Of a DNA stretch of 53,759 nucleotides, positions 44,190 to 53,528 are shown in pieces. Every line of letters starts with the position of its first letter. Positions within the stretch are counted from its first letter, which is position 1. The position numbers and the translations under genes are program-made. Source of the DNA: Spongiactinospora gelatinilytica (GTDB lineage: Bacteria; Actinomycetota; Actinomycetes; Streptosporangiales; Streptosporangiaceae); contig NZ_POUA01000006.1 in the NCBI RefSeq assembly GCF_003236385.1, positions 1-53,759 on the forward strand, given 5' to 3'. The notes under the pieces are model-generated. The model saw nothing but the letters and a program-made list of their open reading frames with translations. It did no database searches and was not told the origin of the DNA.

Positions 44190-44359
44190 GGCGGGCCCGC
44201 AGCCGGCTCCAGGAGACGCGGGCCGAGAACCGGCGGCTCGTCGCCGAGGTCGAGGAGTTCGCGCGGGTGGTCAACGTGCTGACCGTCGAGAACCACCAGC
44301 TCCGGCAGGCCAGGGCAGGTCAGGCCGCCAGAGTGAGGCCACTTCCGGCCAGATCCTGA
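44190..44359 (+). pseudogene. DUF6262-like fragment (recombinase accessory)
   Basis: The plus-strand frame reads RARSRLQETRAENRRLVAEV and FARVVNVLTVENHQLRQA. This is a coiled-coil pattern typical of DUF6262 proteins that accompany tyrosine recombinases in transposon-like units. Only the C-terminal coil is preserved, and the start region is out of context. It supports the view that 43538-44720 is a region of decayed mobile genes. I see no further gene there apart from the promoter area of the OLD gene. Confidence 0.4.
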
Positions 44360-44720
44360 GCCCACCTCGGCCGTTGGTGACCGAAGTGACCGGCGGCGGA
44401 GGTTCATCTATCTCGATGCCGCCCGATAGACCTCCTGGCGAGCGGGTCACAAAACCCCTCAGAACCTGGCGAGGGCGACGGAAATCGGCTCCGGAATGTC
44501 GGAGGGAATCGCTACGCTCTGATACAGCTTTATGACTCAATCAGCTCATTGAGGACCCCGGCGTCGTCGAGGTCGACGGGCGCCCGGGTCGCTCCACACT
44601 GACGTCTGGAACTCACCTCGATCGCACCGCCCAAGACACGCAGAGCAAGAGCGATGTGATCATCGTCTCACCGCCTAGCCCCGGGTCTCCTCACAGACCT
44701 GCGAAAGGACTTACGCGAGA

Positions 44721-46649
44721 GTGCAACTGATCCGGGCGCGTGTCACCGACTACCGTTCCGTCGAGGACTCCGAGACCTTCGACATTGAGGACGACGTCAC
44801 CTGTCTCGTCGGCAAGAACGAATCGGGCAAGACGACCCTCCTGCAGGCGCTCTATCGGCTCAAGCCGGTCGAGAGCGTCGGGTTCGACGAGGTGATCGAC
44901 TATCCGGCCCGCAAGACGAAGGAACGCAAGCAACTCCCCGTCAAGCAGCAGGTCCCGGTTGTCCGGGCGACCTTCCGCTTCACCGAGGAGGAGATCAAGA
45001 TCATCGAGGCGGAGCTGGGCCCTGGGGCGCTTCGCAACCCTGAGTTCGAGGTGACCATCGGTTACCGGGACGGCAGGAAGATCTTCGCGATCCCCTATGA
45101 CGAGGCCGCCATCGTCGACCACCTGCGATCCACGCTGGACCTGCCGGCTGCGGCTGCCCAGGCGCTCAGCAGCGCCACCACCACGGCGAAGCTCCTTGAC
45201 GCTCTCGATGAACTCGAGGAGCCGCCCTCCAGCGCGAACGCACTGGCGGAGCGGATCCGCGGATGGCGCGAGTGCAGTCTCGTGAAGCATCTCATCGACG
45301 ATTATGCGTCTGCATGGATGCCCAAGTTCGTCTACTTCGACGACTACGACTCGATGCCCGGCAAGGTGTCCCTGCCCGACTTGATCCGACGCCGCCAGGC
45401 GGGCGAGATCACCCGGGGAGAACGGGCCCTGCTCAGCCTCCTCGACATCGCCGGCGTCACCCCTGAGGAATTCAACGATTCCGACGAGCACGAGCGCCTG
45501 ATCCGCGAGCTGGAAAACGCGGGCAACGTCATCTCTGACGAGGTCTTCGAGTACTGGTCGCAGAACAAGGAGCTGGAAGTTCAGCTGAAGACCCTCGCCC
45601 CGGAGCCTGGCGCCTTGCCTCCCGACGATCAGGGGCCGATCCTTCAGGTCCGCGTCTTCAACCGGCGGCACCGGGCATCGGTGCCGTTCGACGAGCGCTC
45701 GCGTGGTTTCGTCTGGTTCTTCTCCTTTCTGGCCTACTTCAATGAGTTGGAGGCGGCAGGCACCACCGACCTGATCCTCCTGCTCGATGAGCCCGGCCTG
45801 TCCCTCCACGGCCGCGCCCAGGAGGATCTCCTTCGATTGATCGACGAGCGGCTGGCGCCCAAGCATCAGGTCCTCTACACGACCCACTCGCCCTTCATGG
45901 TCGACCCCGAGCACCTCGACCGGGTCCGCACGGTCATCGACTTGGAACGAGGGGGCGCCAAGGTCTCCGCAGAGATCTTCAAGGCCGACGAGGACACCGC
46001 CTTCCCGTTGCTGGCCGCGATGGGCGTCGAAATGACCCAGACGCTGTTCGTCGGCGAACACACGTTGCTGCTTGAAGGCCCGAGCGACTTGATCTATCTG
46101 GACGTCCTCACGGACGTGGCCGAATCAGCCGGTTCCACTGGCCTTGATCCCCGCTGGGTCAAGACGCCCATCGGAGGCGCCGGCAAGCTCTCCACCTTCG
46201 TGACACTTCTGGGCGCAAACAAGCTGAACGTCGCGGTCCTCGTTGACTCCAGCACCAAGGACGTCGGAGCTGTCCAACGCCTTCGGGACAACGGCCAGCT
46301 CGCCAAGAACGGCCTTGTCGAGATCAGGGAGTTCACCGGAACCGCCGACGCCGACGTTGAAGACCTGTTCGAGCGGGACTTCTACCTTGAGCTCGTCAAC
46401 CGGGCCTACAGCTCAGAACTCGCGACTCCGATCACCGCCGCGGAGCTCAACGCCAAAGACCCACGCATCGTCCGGCAGATCGAAGCCGTCTTCCAGAAGC
46501 GGAAGATCGCTAAGCGATTCAACCACTACAAGCCGGCCGCGGCCCTCCTCCGCGAGCAGTCTCAGTTGGCGGCCAGCATTGATACTGCCACCATCGCACG
46601 CGCCGACCAACTGTTCACGCGGCTCAACGCGCTGCTGCCCAAGCGCTGA
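44721..46649 (+). CDS. OLD-family ATP-dependent nuclease (AAA + TOPRIM)
   Basis: This 642-aa protein carries Walker A GKNESGKT at 31-38, an ABC-type Walker B (LILLLDEPGLSLHG, D356-E357) and the H-loop TTHSPF with His389. The C-terminal TOPRIM nuclease has LLLEGPSD with Glu452 and D456 and the later AVLVDSS with Asp509. OLD proteins are ATP-regulated DNA endonucleases often used against phages. The gene stands alone: no UvrD-like GajB partner follows, so it would be a class 1 OLD or an unpaired Gabija-like protein. GTG 44721 is the start; a weak AAAGGA lies upstream. Confidence 0.85.
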   Translation: MQLIRARVTDYRSVEDSETFDIEDDVTCLVGKNESGKTTLLQALYRLKPVESVGFDEVIDYPARKTKERKQLPVKQQVPVVRATFRFTEEEIKIIEAELGPGALRNPEFEVTIGYRDGRKIFAIPYDEAAIVDHLRSTLDLPAAAAQALSSATTTAKLLDALDELEEPPSSANALAERIRGWRECSLVKHLIDDYASAWMPKFVYFDDYDSMPGKVSLPDLIRRRQAGEITRGERALLSLLDIAGVTPEEFNDSDEHERLIRELENAGNVISDEVFEYWSQNKELEVQLKTLAPEPGALPPDDQGPILQVRVFNRRHRASVPFDERSRGFVWFFSFLAYFNELEAAGTTDLILLLDEPGLSLHGRAQEDLLRLIDERLAPKHQVLYTTHSPFMVDPEHLDRVRTVIDLERGGAKVSAEIFKADEDTAFPLLAAMGVEMTQTLFVGEHTLLLEGPSDLIYLDVLTDVAESAGSTGLDPRWVKTPIGGAGKLSTFVTLLGANKLNVAVLVDSSTKDVGAVQRLRDNGQLAKNGLVEIREFTGTADADVEDLFERDFYLELVNRAYSSELATPITAAELNAKDPRIVRQIEAVFQKRKIAKRFNHYKPAAALLREQSQLAASIDTATIARADQLFTRLNALLPKR

Positions 46650-47221
46650 GCCTGCCCCATCGAGCGCTGTCTTGGCCGACGTCTTCCCTGCACCGCAACA
46701 GCACGGAACTCAACAGGGAAGACGTCGCAGGCGCTCTTGACGACCTTCGGGCGTCCGTGCCAGGCCAGCAGGTGCTGGCACCCCTGGCGGGTCAGGCCCA
46801 TGTCGATGAGCGGGGTGGCGTACTCCACATGCAGCGGGGCATCATCGTGTAGCCACTGCACGCGGCGCTGCTCGTCATGGGAGAAGCCGATGATCTGCCG
46901 GACCCGCCGGAAGTCGGGGACCCGTCTGATCCGCCCGTCCGCACCGATGGCCGCGCCCAGAGCAGCACGCAGCAGCCGCTGGATCGGCCGCACCTTTAGT
47001 GGGTAGATGGGGGCATATCTACCGCCCTACATCAACCAATCGATCGCCGACTGGCGCACGCTTCGCCCCACTTTGGAACCAAGAAGGCGATTCAAGGGGG
47101 GTACTTACCGCCTTTAGGCTCGATAATCCCGTCTCATCCCGAAGCATAGTGCTTCGCCCCACTTTGATCGACGGCCGAACAGCCGTCTGGCCAACGCCTC
47201 CGCCCCGCAGTACCCCAAGAC
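46650..47221. other. Fragment-rich stretch; 16-bp direct repeat
   Basis: Besides the PAPS-reductase-like relic, this region contains GCTTCGCCCCACTTTG twice, at 47060-47075 and 47151-47166, about 91 bp apart, just upstream of the IS5 transposase. The repeat may mark duplicated insertion-sequence ends. No intact gene is seen. Confidence 0.5.
46708..46993 (-). pseudogene. PAPS-reductase-like protein fragment
   Basis: The minus-strand frame reads VRQIIGFSHDEQRRVQWL, then YATPLIDMGLTRQGCQHLLA and WHGRPKVVKSACDVFPVEF. This is the central to C-terminal segment of a plasmid/phage PAPS-reductase-like family (IGISxDE, PLxDxGxTRxxC, hGxPxPxKSACxxCPF). The N-terminal PP-loop is absent and the frame runs into unrelated sequence after the Cys motif, so it is a relic. 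Related enzymes appear in phosphorothioation and other DNA-modification islands, which fits the defence setting. Confidence 0.6.
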
Positions 47222-48064
47222 ATGACCGAACCGCGGCCCTACCCCAGCGACCTGTCCGACGCCCGATGGGCCCTCGTCGAACCCGTCCTGACCGCCTACA
47301 GCACTGGCGCGCCGAACGCCGCACCGGTGCCCTGCCCATCGGCCGGCCGCCCGAGCACGACCTGCGCACCATCCTGAACGCCATCCTCTACGTCAACCGC
47401 ACCGGCATCCCCTGGCGCTACCTCCCGCACGACCACCCGCCCCGGCAGACCGCCTACGCCTACTTTCGCAACTCGCAGAAGGACGGCGTCTTCGACCGAC
47501 TGTCCGGCCTGCTGCGCCGCTCTGTGCGCACCGCCGCAGGCCACAACGCCGAACCCACCGCATGCGTGATCGACACCCAAAGCGTCAAGACCTCGGCCAA
47601 CGTCCCAGCCCCCAGCCAGGGCTACGACGCAGGCAAGAAGATCGCCAAGCGCAAGCCCAGCATCGTGGTCAACACCCTCGGCCTGCTCCTCGCCGCGATG
47701 GTCACCGCCGTCGGCGTCTCCGACAGCGCCGCCGGGCTCCCCCCTGCTCACCCAGGTCGCCGCTACCCACCCCACCAAGGCCTGGGCCAACAGCGCCTAC
47801 CGCACCACCGTCATCGACGGCGCCGCCATCCTCGGCATCGACGTCGAAGTCGTCACCCGCGACCCCGCCACCCGAGGCTTCACCCCCCTGCCCTGCCGCT
47901 GGGCGGCCGAGCGCACCCTCGGCTGGCTCATGCTCCACCGCCGCCTCGCTCGCGACTACGAAACACGCCCCGACCACTCCGAAGCAATGGTCCACATCGC
48001 CATGATCGACCTCATGACCCGCCGCCTCACCGGCGAGACCACCCCCACATGGCGCGGCACCTGA
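47222..48064 (+). pseudogene. IS5-family transposase with two frameshifts
   Basis: The sequence starts MTEPRPYPSDLSDARWALV and after a shift continues WRAERRTGALPIGRPPEHDL, then CVIDTQSVKTSANVP (DDE Asp in VIDTQS) and ends with AERTLGWLMLHRRLARDYE. It is a typical IS5-group transposase. Around 47298 an apparent 8-base insertion (ACAGCACT) breaks the frame, and at about 47735 a run of six C shifts it again. No single frame covers the protein, so it is inactive unless programmed frameshifting or a sequencing error is involved. Confidence 0.8.
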
Positions 48065-48173
48065 ACTCGGGATCAGAAAGGACCAAACGCCCACTCAGGG
48101 AGTGGGTGTGCACCCCGTAGGGAGATGCACGATTCGCCCTCGGACGGGTAGCAGCCATGTAACACTTCGTGAC

Positions 48174-49223
48174 GTGACTAATACCGAAACCTTCCCGAAC
48201 CGGTTCGGTCCGGCGTTTGTCGAGGAATACCGCCGACGCCACGGCAGCAAAACGCCGCAAGGGCGTGAGCTGACCTACGACAACGCCGTGAACGACGAGT
48301 TCGCCCCGCGTCGAGAGTGGCTGAGCAGGCAGTTGAACCTCCTACCTGCCAAGCAGGCCGACCAGCTAGCGCGGAAGGTGTGGCAGGACGACCACTACTG
48401 GTCAGTCCACTTCGAAATGGCCGTTGGCGCAGCACTGCGCCAAGCAGGGCTTAACGCCGTCTACGACCACCTCTGGGGCCGTCAGACACCGGACTGGACC
48501 GTCATGGCGGCCACCGGCGAGCCGCTGTGCTTGGTTGAGGTTTACACCGCTTCCCCGCCGCAGAGAACCTACAGGTCGATGCGAGCGTGGCATCAAGTGA
48601 CGCAGCAGTTCAAAAAGATCCCGATCGGTGTGGTGCTCACGCTGGAGTCAACCGGCAGCCCGATTGACCCGCCCGACTCAAAAGAGGCCAAGCGGCTTGC
48701 GAGGGAGGTCGAAAGGGCGTTGAGCAGTGTGCTATGCCCACCGAGGATAACCACCAGTCTGGGCCTTACCTTTCTGGTCCTGGCGGACCGGTACGGCCGC
48801 CAAATCCCATCTCCCTTCGGCCTCCGCGCCTGCTTCGAGCCGCCAAGCTCCATCGCAGGCCAAGTCAGCGCAGCACAGATCGTCCCCGGAGTCCGCGAAA
48901 AGATCAGCAAGTACCGCCGGATAGTCGACGAACACGACCTCCCGCTGGTTGTGGCGGTAGGTGCGCATCCCTTCACCGGCCTCACACTTCGTGAACTGGA
49001 CGACTTTCTCGCAGGCGAGATGAGCATGACCTTCCAGTTCAACATCGGCGATGGCTACATCGGCAGCTCGACTTTCCCATCATCACGCTGGGACATACCT
49101 TCAGAGCTCTCCGGTTTGCTGTGGGTCGACAACCTGTTCCCCTTTGAGGCAACCGGCCGACCCAACTCCACCGCGCAGCGTCCGATGCCCGCCATGCTTG
49201 CCAGCCTTAACATCCAGAAGTAG
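48174..49223 (+). CDS. Orphan protein with PD-(D/E)xK-like nuclease signature
   Basis: This protein of 349 aa (GTG 48174) has no family I recognise. Near residues 80-130 it reads YWSVHFEMAVGAALRQAG, then RQTPDWTVMAATGEPLCLVEVYTAS. A Glu in the first helix, PDW and LVEVY follow the order E-PD-ExK of the restriction-endonuclease fold, with Tyr in place of Lys. The C-terminal half has alternating strands and helices without a known motif. Coding bias matches the neighbourhood and there is no frameshift. Its place between defence systems suggests a nuclease-type defence role, which is inference. Confidence 0.6.
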   Translation: MTNTETFPNRFGPAFVEEYRRRHGSKTPQGRELTYDNAVNDEFAPRREWLSRQLNLLPAKQADQLARKVWQDDHYWSVHFEMAVGAALRQAGLNAVYDHLWGRQTPDWTVMAATGEPLCLVEVYTASPPQRTYRSMRAWHQVTQQFKKIPIGVVLTLESTGSPIDPPDSKEAKRLAREVERALSSVLCPPRITTSLGLTFLVLADRYGRQIPSPFGLRACFEPPSSIAGQVSAAQIVPGVREKISKYRRIVDEHDLPLVVAVGAHPFTGLTLRELDDFLAGEMSMTFQFNIGDGYIGSSTFPSSRWDIPSELSGLLWVDNLFPFEATGRPNSTAQRPMPAMLASLNIQK

Positions 49224-49361
49224 TTGGCCATCTGCCGTGAGACCGGCGATCGGCACGGCGAAGGCGGGGCGTTGAGCAATCTCGGCCTCGCCCTGCAATG
49301 GGTGCGGCGGTCTGAGAAGGCGATCACCGCCCAGAGCAGGCAGCAGCCTAGCGACCGATGA
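49224..49361 (+). pseudogene. TPR-repeat protein relic
   Basis: Directly after the stop of the orphan gene, the plus frame reads LAICRETGDRHGEGGALSNL, then GLALQWVRRSEKAITA before a stop. This matches the repeat unit of actinomycete NB-ARC/TPR proteins (RETGDRHGEGxALNNLGLALxxVRRFEEAI). Only about one and a half repeats remain. The longer minus-strand frames over this interval are shadows of it. Confidence 0.55.
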
Positions 49362-49589
49362 CGCGCACAGCTCGAACATTGCTCGGACCGCCCTGTAGGA
49401 GACGGCATTCGTATGTGCGGCAGCGCCGCGGAGCCTGGCATGGCAGCGGATGGCCGGTTTTTCGAACTCCGGCTTGTTCTTGCCCTTGTAGACTAGGCCT
49501 TCGGTTTCATTGGCGCGTCTTTCGGCCAAGGCGATGATCCCGGCCTCATCCAGTTCCCGCAGGATGTCCCAAATGCGGTCGGCGCTCAG

Positions 49590-50045
49590 GTCATGAGTCT
49601 TGCCTGGCAGACGGTTGTCGTCGGTACGCCGAATCCAGCGCCAGCCTGTGGAAGGTCTCGTCCTTTCTCAGGTCGACCAAGACCAGCACGGCATGCCGTT
49701 CGCTGGAGATCAGCATGCGGCGGGTGCACGCGAGCCATAGGGTGCGCACCCACCGCTCGACATAGCAGTTCGCCCGCGGCATCCGCGGCGGCGTCTTGAC
49801 CACCGTCACGCGCACCGGCGAAGATTTCGTCGAACACTTTGGGACCTTGGTTTCTCGGTCGCGGATGAAAAGGCCGAACGAGCCGATCCGCGTCCCGGGG
49901 TAATGAGTAGTTTGCGGACGTGCTGTATCGTCCCTGCACCGGTGGGATTGGCGGTCACACGCAGTATGTGCACGCGCCGGGTGGCGACTTCCTGGCGAAC
50001 CGCACGTAGGGACGTCTCCGGAAGATCGTGTCGACGTAGAAAATG
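49590..50045 (-). pseudogene. Integrase-type transposase, decayed
   Basis: Across three minus-strand frames the segments ATRRVHILRVTANPTGAGT, LFIRDRETKVPK, VFDEIFAGA and VVKTPPRMPRANCYVERWVR can be joined. They form the catalytic core of an integrase-type (rve) transposase, with the usual RDRDxKF...PRANxYxERWVRT layout. At least two frameshifts and missing parts make it non-functional. Adjacent minus-strand sequence (49500-49640) encodes a helix such as ADRIWDILRELDEAGIIALA of unknown origin. Confidence 0.6.
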
Positions 50046-50054
50046 CTACGAGGC

Positions 50055-53000
50055 TTAAAGATCGAAGAGAGCCCCTTCCTCTTTGTGCTTCAGGGGACCC
50101 ACACCCATAGAGGGAACCGGCAGAACGTTCGCGCTCGTCAACTCCTCTACGGTGATGAGCGGGCCATCGCAGATCTCGGCGAGCAGCTCGCCTTGAGCGG
50201 GTTCTTCGCGTACCAGGAGCCCCAGCACGTTGAGTAGGGCCAGCAGTTCCGTTGTCCACTCGGGTGCCCAGCGGGACGCGACCACGTAATCAAGCTGCAG
50301 GCGCCGTTTGCCCGCAGGGTTCCTCCGGCGATAACCGAACCACTTGTCCAGGACATTCATGCCGGAGACCGCGTAGCTCCGGACCTCGGGCGGTACCGGC
50401 GTGATCCGCCCAGTCCCCACCCGCAGATCTTGCGTAGCCGGGTCGTACGTGAGCCTTCCGTCCGGCATGCCGTCCGGTGTGTCAGGGATCTCCTCGACGC
50501 ACTGGGGTCGGTCAGCCGCAGGAAGCCGGGGGACACCTGCCGGACGTCCGGCGTCGGCGTCGACGTACCGCTCGCCATAGGTGTGCAGCCACAGCACCCG
50601 CCGGCCGATCTTCACTCCGCGGCTCCACAGTCGAGGGTCGGCCGTCAGCGGGATGCGTGCCCCCGGTACTTCCAGGTCCTCTCGGAAGCGTTCGCTGTAG
50701 CCGGGGTGAGAGCCGATCGCCGCGATGTAGGCCAGGACGTCCTCGGGCTCCACAGGCACACCGAGCCGCTGCCTCAGCATCTCCAGCAGCCCTGGTGTCA
50801 GGTTCGGCGCGGTGCCCGTAGCGTCCCGGTAGAGGGGCCGGGTGCATCCGCTGCGATTGTTGAAGTAATGCATGTCGGGGATAAGAGCGCTGAAGACGAG
50901 ACCGGGCCCGCCGGTTACAGCTTGGGCATTCTGTTCGACCGCGTAGACCTGACGGGCGCTGCGTACCCGCCACAGATGAGGACGGCCGACCTCCATCAGC
51001 CGGTAGTCGGGGATGATCCACTGGCGGTCGAAGGACCGGTACCCGACCCTTACCGCCTTCGGATGGGGCCGGTGCTCGTCTTCGAGCGTCACCCCATCGC
51101 GCGAGGCGATGCCTGGCAAGGAAGGGACGATGCTGTCGAGCTTGCGGTCTCTAGCCTCCCCAAGCATCTCGCGACGGTCATCGGTATCAGCGGCGAGGAA
51201 AAGCCGCCAGCGCTCGGCCAGCGTCGCTTTGTCGGGCGCATACACCCACACCCGTCCCGGTGTCACCCCGCGCGACGACCATGGCATGAGGTGCCCGAAC
51301 TTCGGGCTCGTCTCCCATAGATCGCTGCCTGGTGGCAGGAACGGGGCGGTCCATTCGTCTGCGCAATCCTGCCACTGCGGATCGGTGAGCGCCAGCGTCG
51401 ACAGCCGTTCGAGCTTGTCATCTCGATGCCCGGCGATCTGCAGATGGCGAACCACAGCAGGCCCGTCCTGCCTGTCTCGCCAGCGGACGAAGATGGCGAT
51501 GCAAAGCTCTTGGGCGACATTGGGAAATAGGCGGGTGGAGCCGTCCGGTCGCTGTCCCTCTGGAGAGACGTCGATGATCCAGCCTTCGTCCGCGGCCTCA
51601 CGCAGGTAACGGCGCATTCCAGCGAACCCGCGGCCTTTGAGCCATGCCTTCGGCGTGATGAAGGTGACGACACCGAAGGGGGCATCGTTGTGACAGTCGA
51701 AGACCTTCCAGGTAGCCCACCGCCAGAAGTAGACGTACATGTTCGACATCTTCGACTCGTAGGTGCCGTTGCCGTCGAGCCGGAAGTTGTCCATAGGGGC
51801 GGCTTCGCCGGACTCGGGGTCGCCCTTCTCTACCCACTTGCCGGCGCCTTGGGGTACCGCGTCGTATGGAGGGTTGCCAATGACGACCATGACCCGTTCG
51901 TGGCGTTTGACGTTGTTGGCCTGTTTACGGGATTCGGCAATCGGCTTGTAGGTGCTGGGGAGCCAACCGAAGTCGTCCTTGGGGTTCTCCAATGTGTCGG
52001 TGACGTATAGGCGAAGGCCGTCCGCCGGTGCGGTAGAGCCGTGGTCTTTGAGGGTGGCGTGCAGGCGCAGTTCCGCCACAGCGTAAGGGCCGGTCTGCAT
52101 CTCGAACCCGACCAGACGGCTACCCACCATCTCCCGCAGACGGGGGCCTACCGCGCCGGTGCCTTCTTCCTCCCGGATCGCCGCGGCGGAGCGTTCCAGG
52201 ACGTTGAGGAGGAATGTTCCGGTGCCCATCGCCGGGTCGACGACCACCACCTCGGGCGAGGCGAACCCGGAGGCGACGTCGAGGCGTTGTCTCACGATGT
52301 CCTCGGTGAGCCGGACCATGGCGGAGACGGCCTTGTTGGGGGTGTAGTACGAGCCGGTCCGCTCCCGCAGTTCGGGGTCGTAGATTTGCAGGAAGTCCTC
52401 ATATAGCCGCAGGTAGGCGTCTCCCGAGCCGTTGTCGAGAAGGCTCCAGTCGACAGGGCTGATGATCCGCAGCAGCGTGGTAAGCGTGGTGGACAGGCCT
52501 TCCAAAGAGTCGCTGGTCAGGATGTCCAGGGCCTTGCCCATGAGGGAGTGCTTCTTGCCGAGCTTGGTGGCGATTCCGTGGATGGTTTCGCCCTCGAAGA
52601 CGATGCCCTCCACGCGGGCCAGCAGAAGAGCGAATACGACAGTCTGCGCGTACTGATTAGCGAAATCCTCATCACTGTTCTCAGGGAAAAGCAGGCGCCG
52701 CCAGTCCTCGGCGAGCACCGTGAAGACTCGGGTCCGCTTACCGGCCTTCTCCAGCTTGATCGCCTGCTTCACCTCCTCGCAGAGCAGACGGCACAGACCG
52801 GCAATAGCTCGAACCAACTGACCGATGCTGCGGGGTGGCTGAGGCTTCCAAGTAAGGAAGTCTTGCAAGATACGAGCGAACCCGCTGTCTGCTGGGGCAA
52901 GCCGGTCGCCAGCGGTCCGGATGGAGCCGGACAGGCGAGCGATCTCTCCGATCCGCTGCCCGTTGCGGTAGAGTCCCCATTCGTTGCCGTCGCTGTAGAG

Positions 53001-53351
53001 CACGTTCGGCAGGAGGCGGAGCTTTGCCCATTGCGCGGCGTTGCGGCCGACAAGTTTCTCCGGATCGGCCCCCAGGCCCGGCCTTTTGAGCTCGATGTGT
53101 CCGACTGCCGCTCCAGCGACCTCAACCGCATAGTCAGGACGCGCGTCGAGGTCGACAAGTGGGACTTCCCCTGTCAACGTGACGCTGAGGCCGAGGCCGC
53201 GACCAGCCACCTTCACGAGCGTCTCCAGAGGGCCACGCAGTTGGTCTTCGGGCCAGCCTGCCCCTCTGAGCTTGGGCTTTACCTCCGAACCGAACATGGA
53301 TATCGCTTTTTCGATAGCATGTTCGTAACCCACGACTTTACGAGAAGGCAC
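50055..53351 (-). CDS. Type ISP restriction-modification enzyme (nuclease-methylase)
   Basis: This single polypeptide of about 1098 aa combines restriction and modification. The N-terminus has a PD-(D/E)xK nuclease (D73, E87-L-K89; HIELKRPG). A helical region leads to the gamma-type N6-adenine methyltransferase with DPAMGTGTF (D372 onward) and NPPY at 493-496. The C-terminal 450 residues are a target-recognition part with YFNNRSGCTRPLY and WFGYRRRN. There is no SF2 helicase between nuclease and methylase, so it resembles Type ISP/IIG-like enzymes. The GTG at 53351 has AGGGGA seven bases upstream; a TTG at 53372 would add seven residues. Confidence 0.85.
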   Translation of the reverse strand: MPSRKVVGYEHAIEKAISMFGSEVKPKLRGAGWPEDQLRGPLETLVKVAGRGLGLSVTLTGEVPLVDLDARPDYAVEVAGAAVGHIELKRPGLGADPEKLVGRNAAQWAKLRLLPNVLYSDGNEWGLYRNGQRIGEIARLSGSIRTAGDRLAPADSGFARILQDFLTWKPQPPRSIGQLVRAIAGLCRLLCEEVKQAIKLEKAGKRTRVFTVLAEDWRRLLFPENSDEDFANQYAQTVVFALLLARVEGIVFEGETIHGIATKLGKKHSLMGKALDILTSDSLEGLSTTLTTLLRIISPVDWSLLDNGSGDAYLRLYEDFLQIYDPELRERTGSYYTPNKAVSAMVRLTEDIVRQRLDVASGFASPEVVVVDPAMGTGTFLLNVLERSAAAIREEEGTGAVGPRLREMVGSRLVGFEMQTGPYAVAELRLHATLKDHGSTAPADGLRLYVTDTLENPKDDFGWLPSTYKPIAESRKQANNVKRHERVMVVIGNPPYDAVPQGAGKWVEKGDPESGEAAPMDNFRLDGNGTYESKMSNMYVYFWRWATWKVFDCHNDAPFGVVTFITPKAWLKGRGFAGMRRYLREAADEGWIIDVSPEGQRPDGSTRLFPNVAQELCIAIFVRWRDRQDGPAVVRHLQIAGHRDDKLERLSTLALTDPQWQDCADEWTAPFLPPGSDLWETSPKFGHLMPWSSRGVTPGRVWVYAPDKATLAERWRLFLAADTDDRREMLGEARDRKLDSIVPSLPGIASRDGVTLEDEHRPHPKAVRVGYRSFDRQWIIPDYRLMEVGRPHLWRVRSARQVYAVEQNAQAVTGGPGLVFSALIPDMHYFNNRSGCTRPLYRDATGTAPNLTPGLLEMLRQRLGVPVEPEDVLAYIAAIGSHPGYSERFREDLEVPGARIPLTADPRLWSRGVKIGRRVLWLHTYGERYVDADAGRPAGVPRLPAADRPQCVEEIPDTPDGMPDGRLTYDPATQDLRVGTGRITPVPPEVRSYAVSGMNVLDKWFGYRRRNPAGKRRLQLDYVVASRWAPEWTTELLALLNVLGLLVREEPAQGELLAEICDGPLITVEELTSANVLPVPSMGVGPLKHKEEGALFDL

Positions 53352-53528
53352 GCCGCGGTCCCCTCGGTCCAAAGAAATGCCATCTTAGAGAAAATAGCAA
53401 AACTTTGCACTAGAAGCGGATCATGGCATCGGAAGTGATTAACGATAGGGGCATAAGAGAAATTTGTTAATTAATGGTGTAAATGTCCTATCTCCCAGGT
53501 GTGTATCGGAGTCAGCAAGGGTGCCCCT
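53352..53528. other. AT-richer divergent promoter region
   Basis: Bases around 53380-53500 are clearly less GC-rich than the rest (for example AAATTTGTTAATTAATGG near 53460). They lie between the leftward restriction-modification gene and a rightward open frame, and probably hold promoters for both. No clear repeat is visible. Confidence 0.45.

Noticed and set aside
43774-44274. 166-codon minus-strand frame as an intact gene
   Set aside because: Only the middle resembles a YcaQ-like winged helix; both ends are unrelated, so it is listed as a fragment.
46999-47760. Plus-strand frame from 46999 as a full transposase
   Set aside because: The true N-terminus lies in another frame at 47222; the frame's first 100 residues are unrelated.
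49101-49529. 142-codon minus-strand frame as a gene
   Set aside because: Its downstream half is the antisense of a plus-strand TPR relic and there is no ribosome site.
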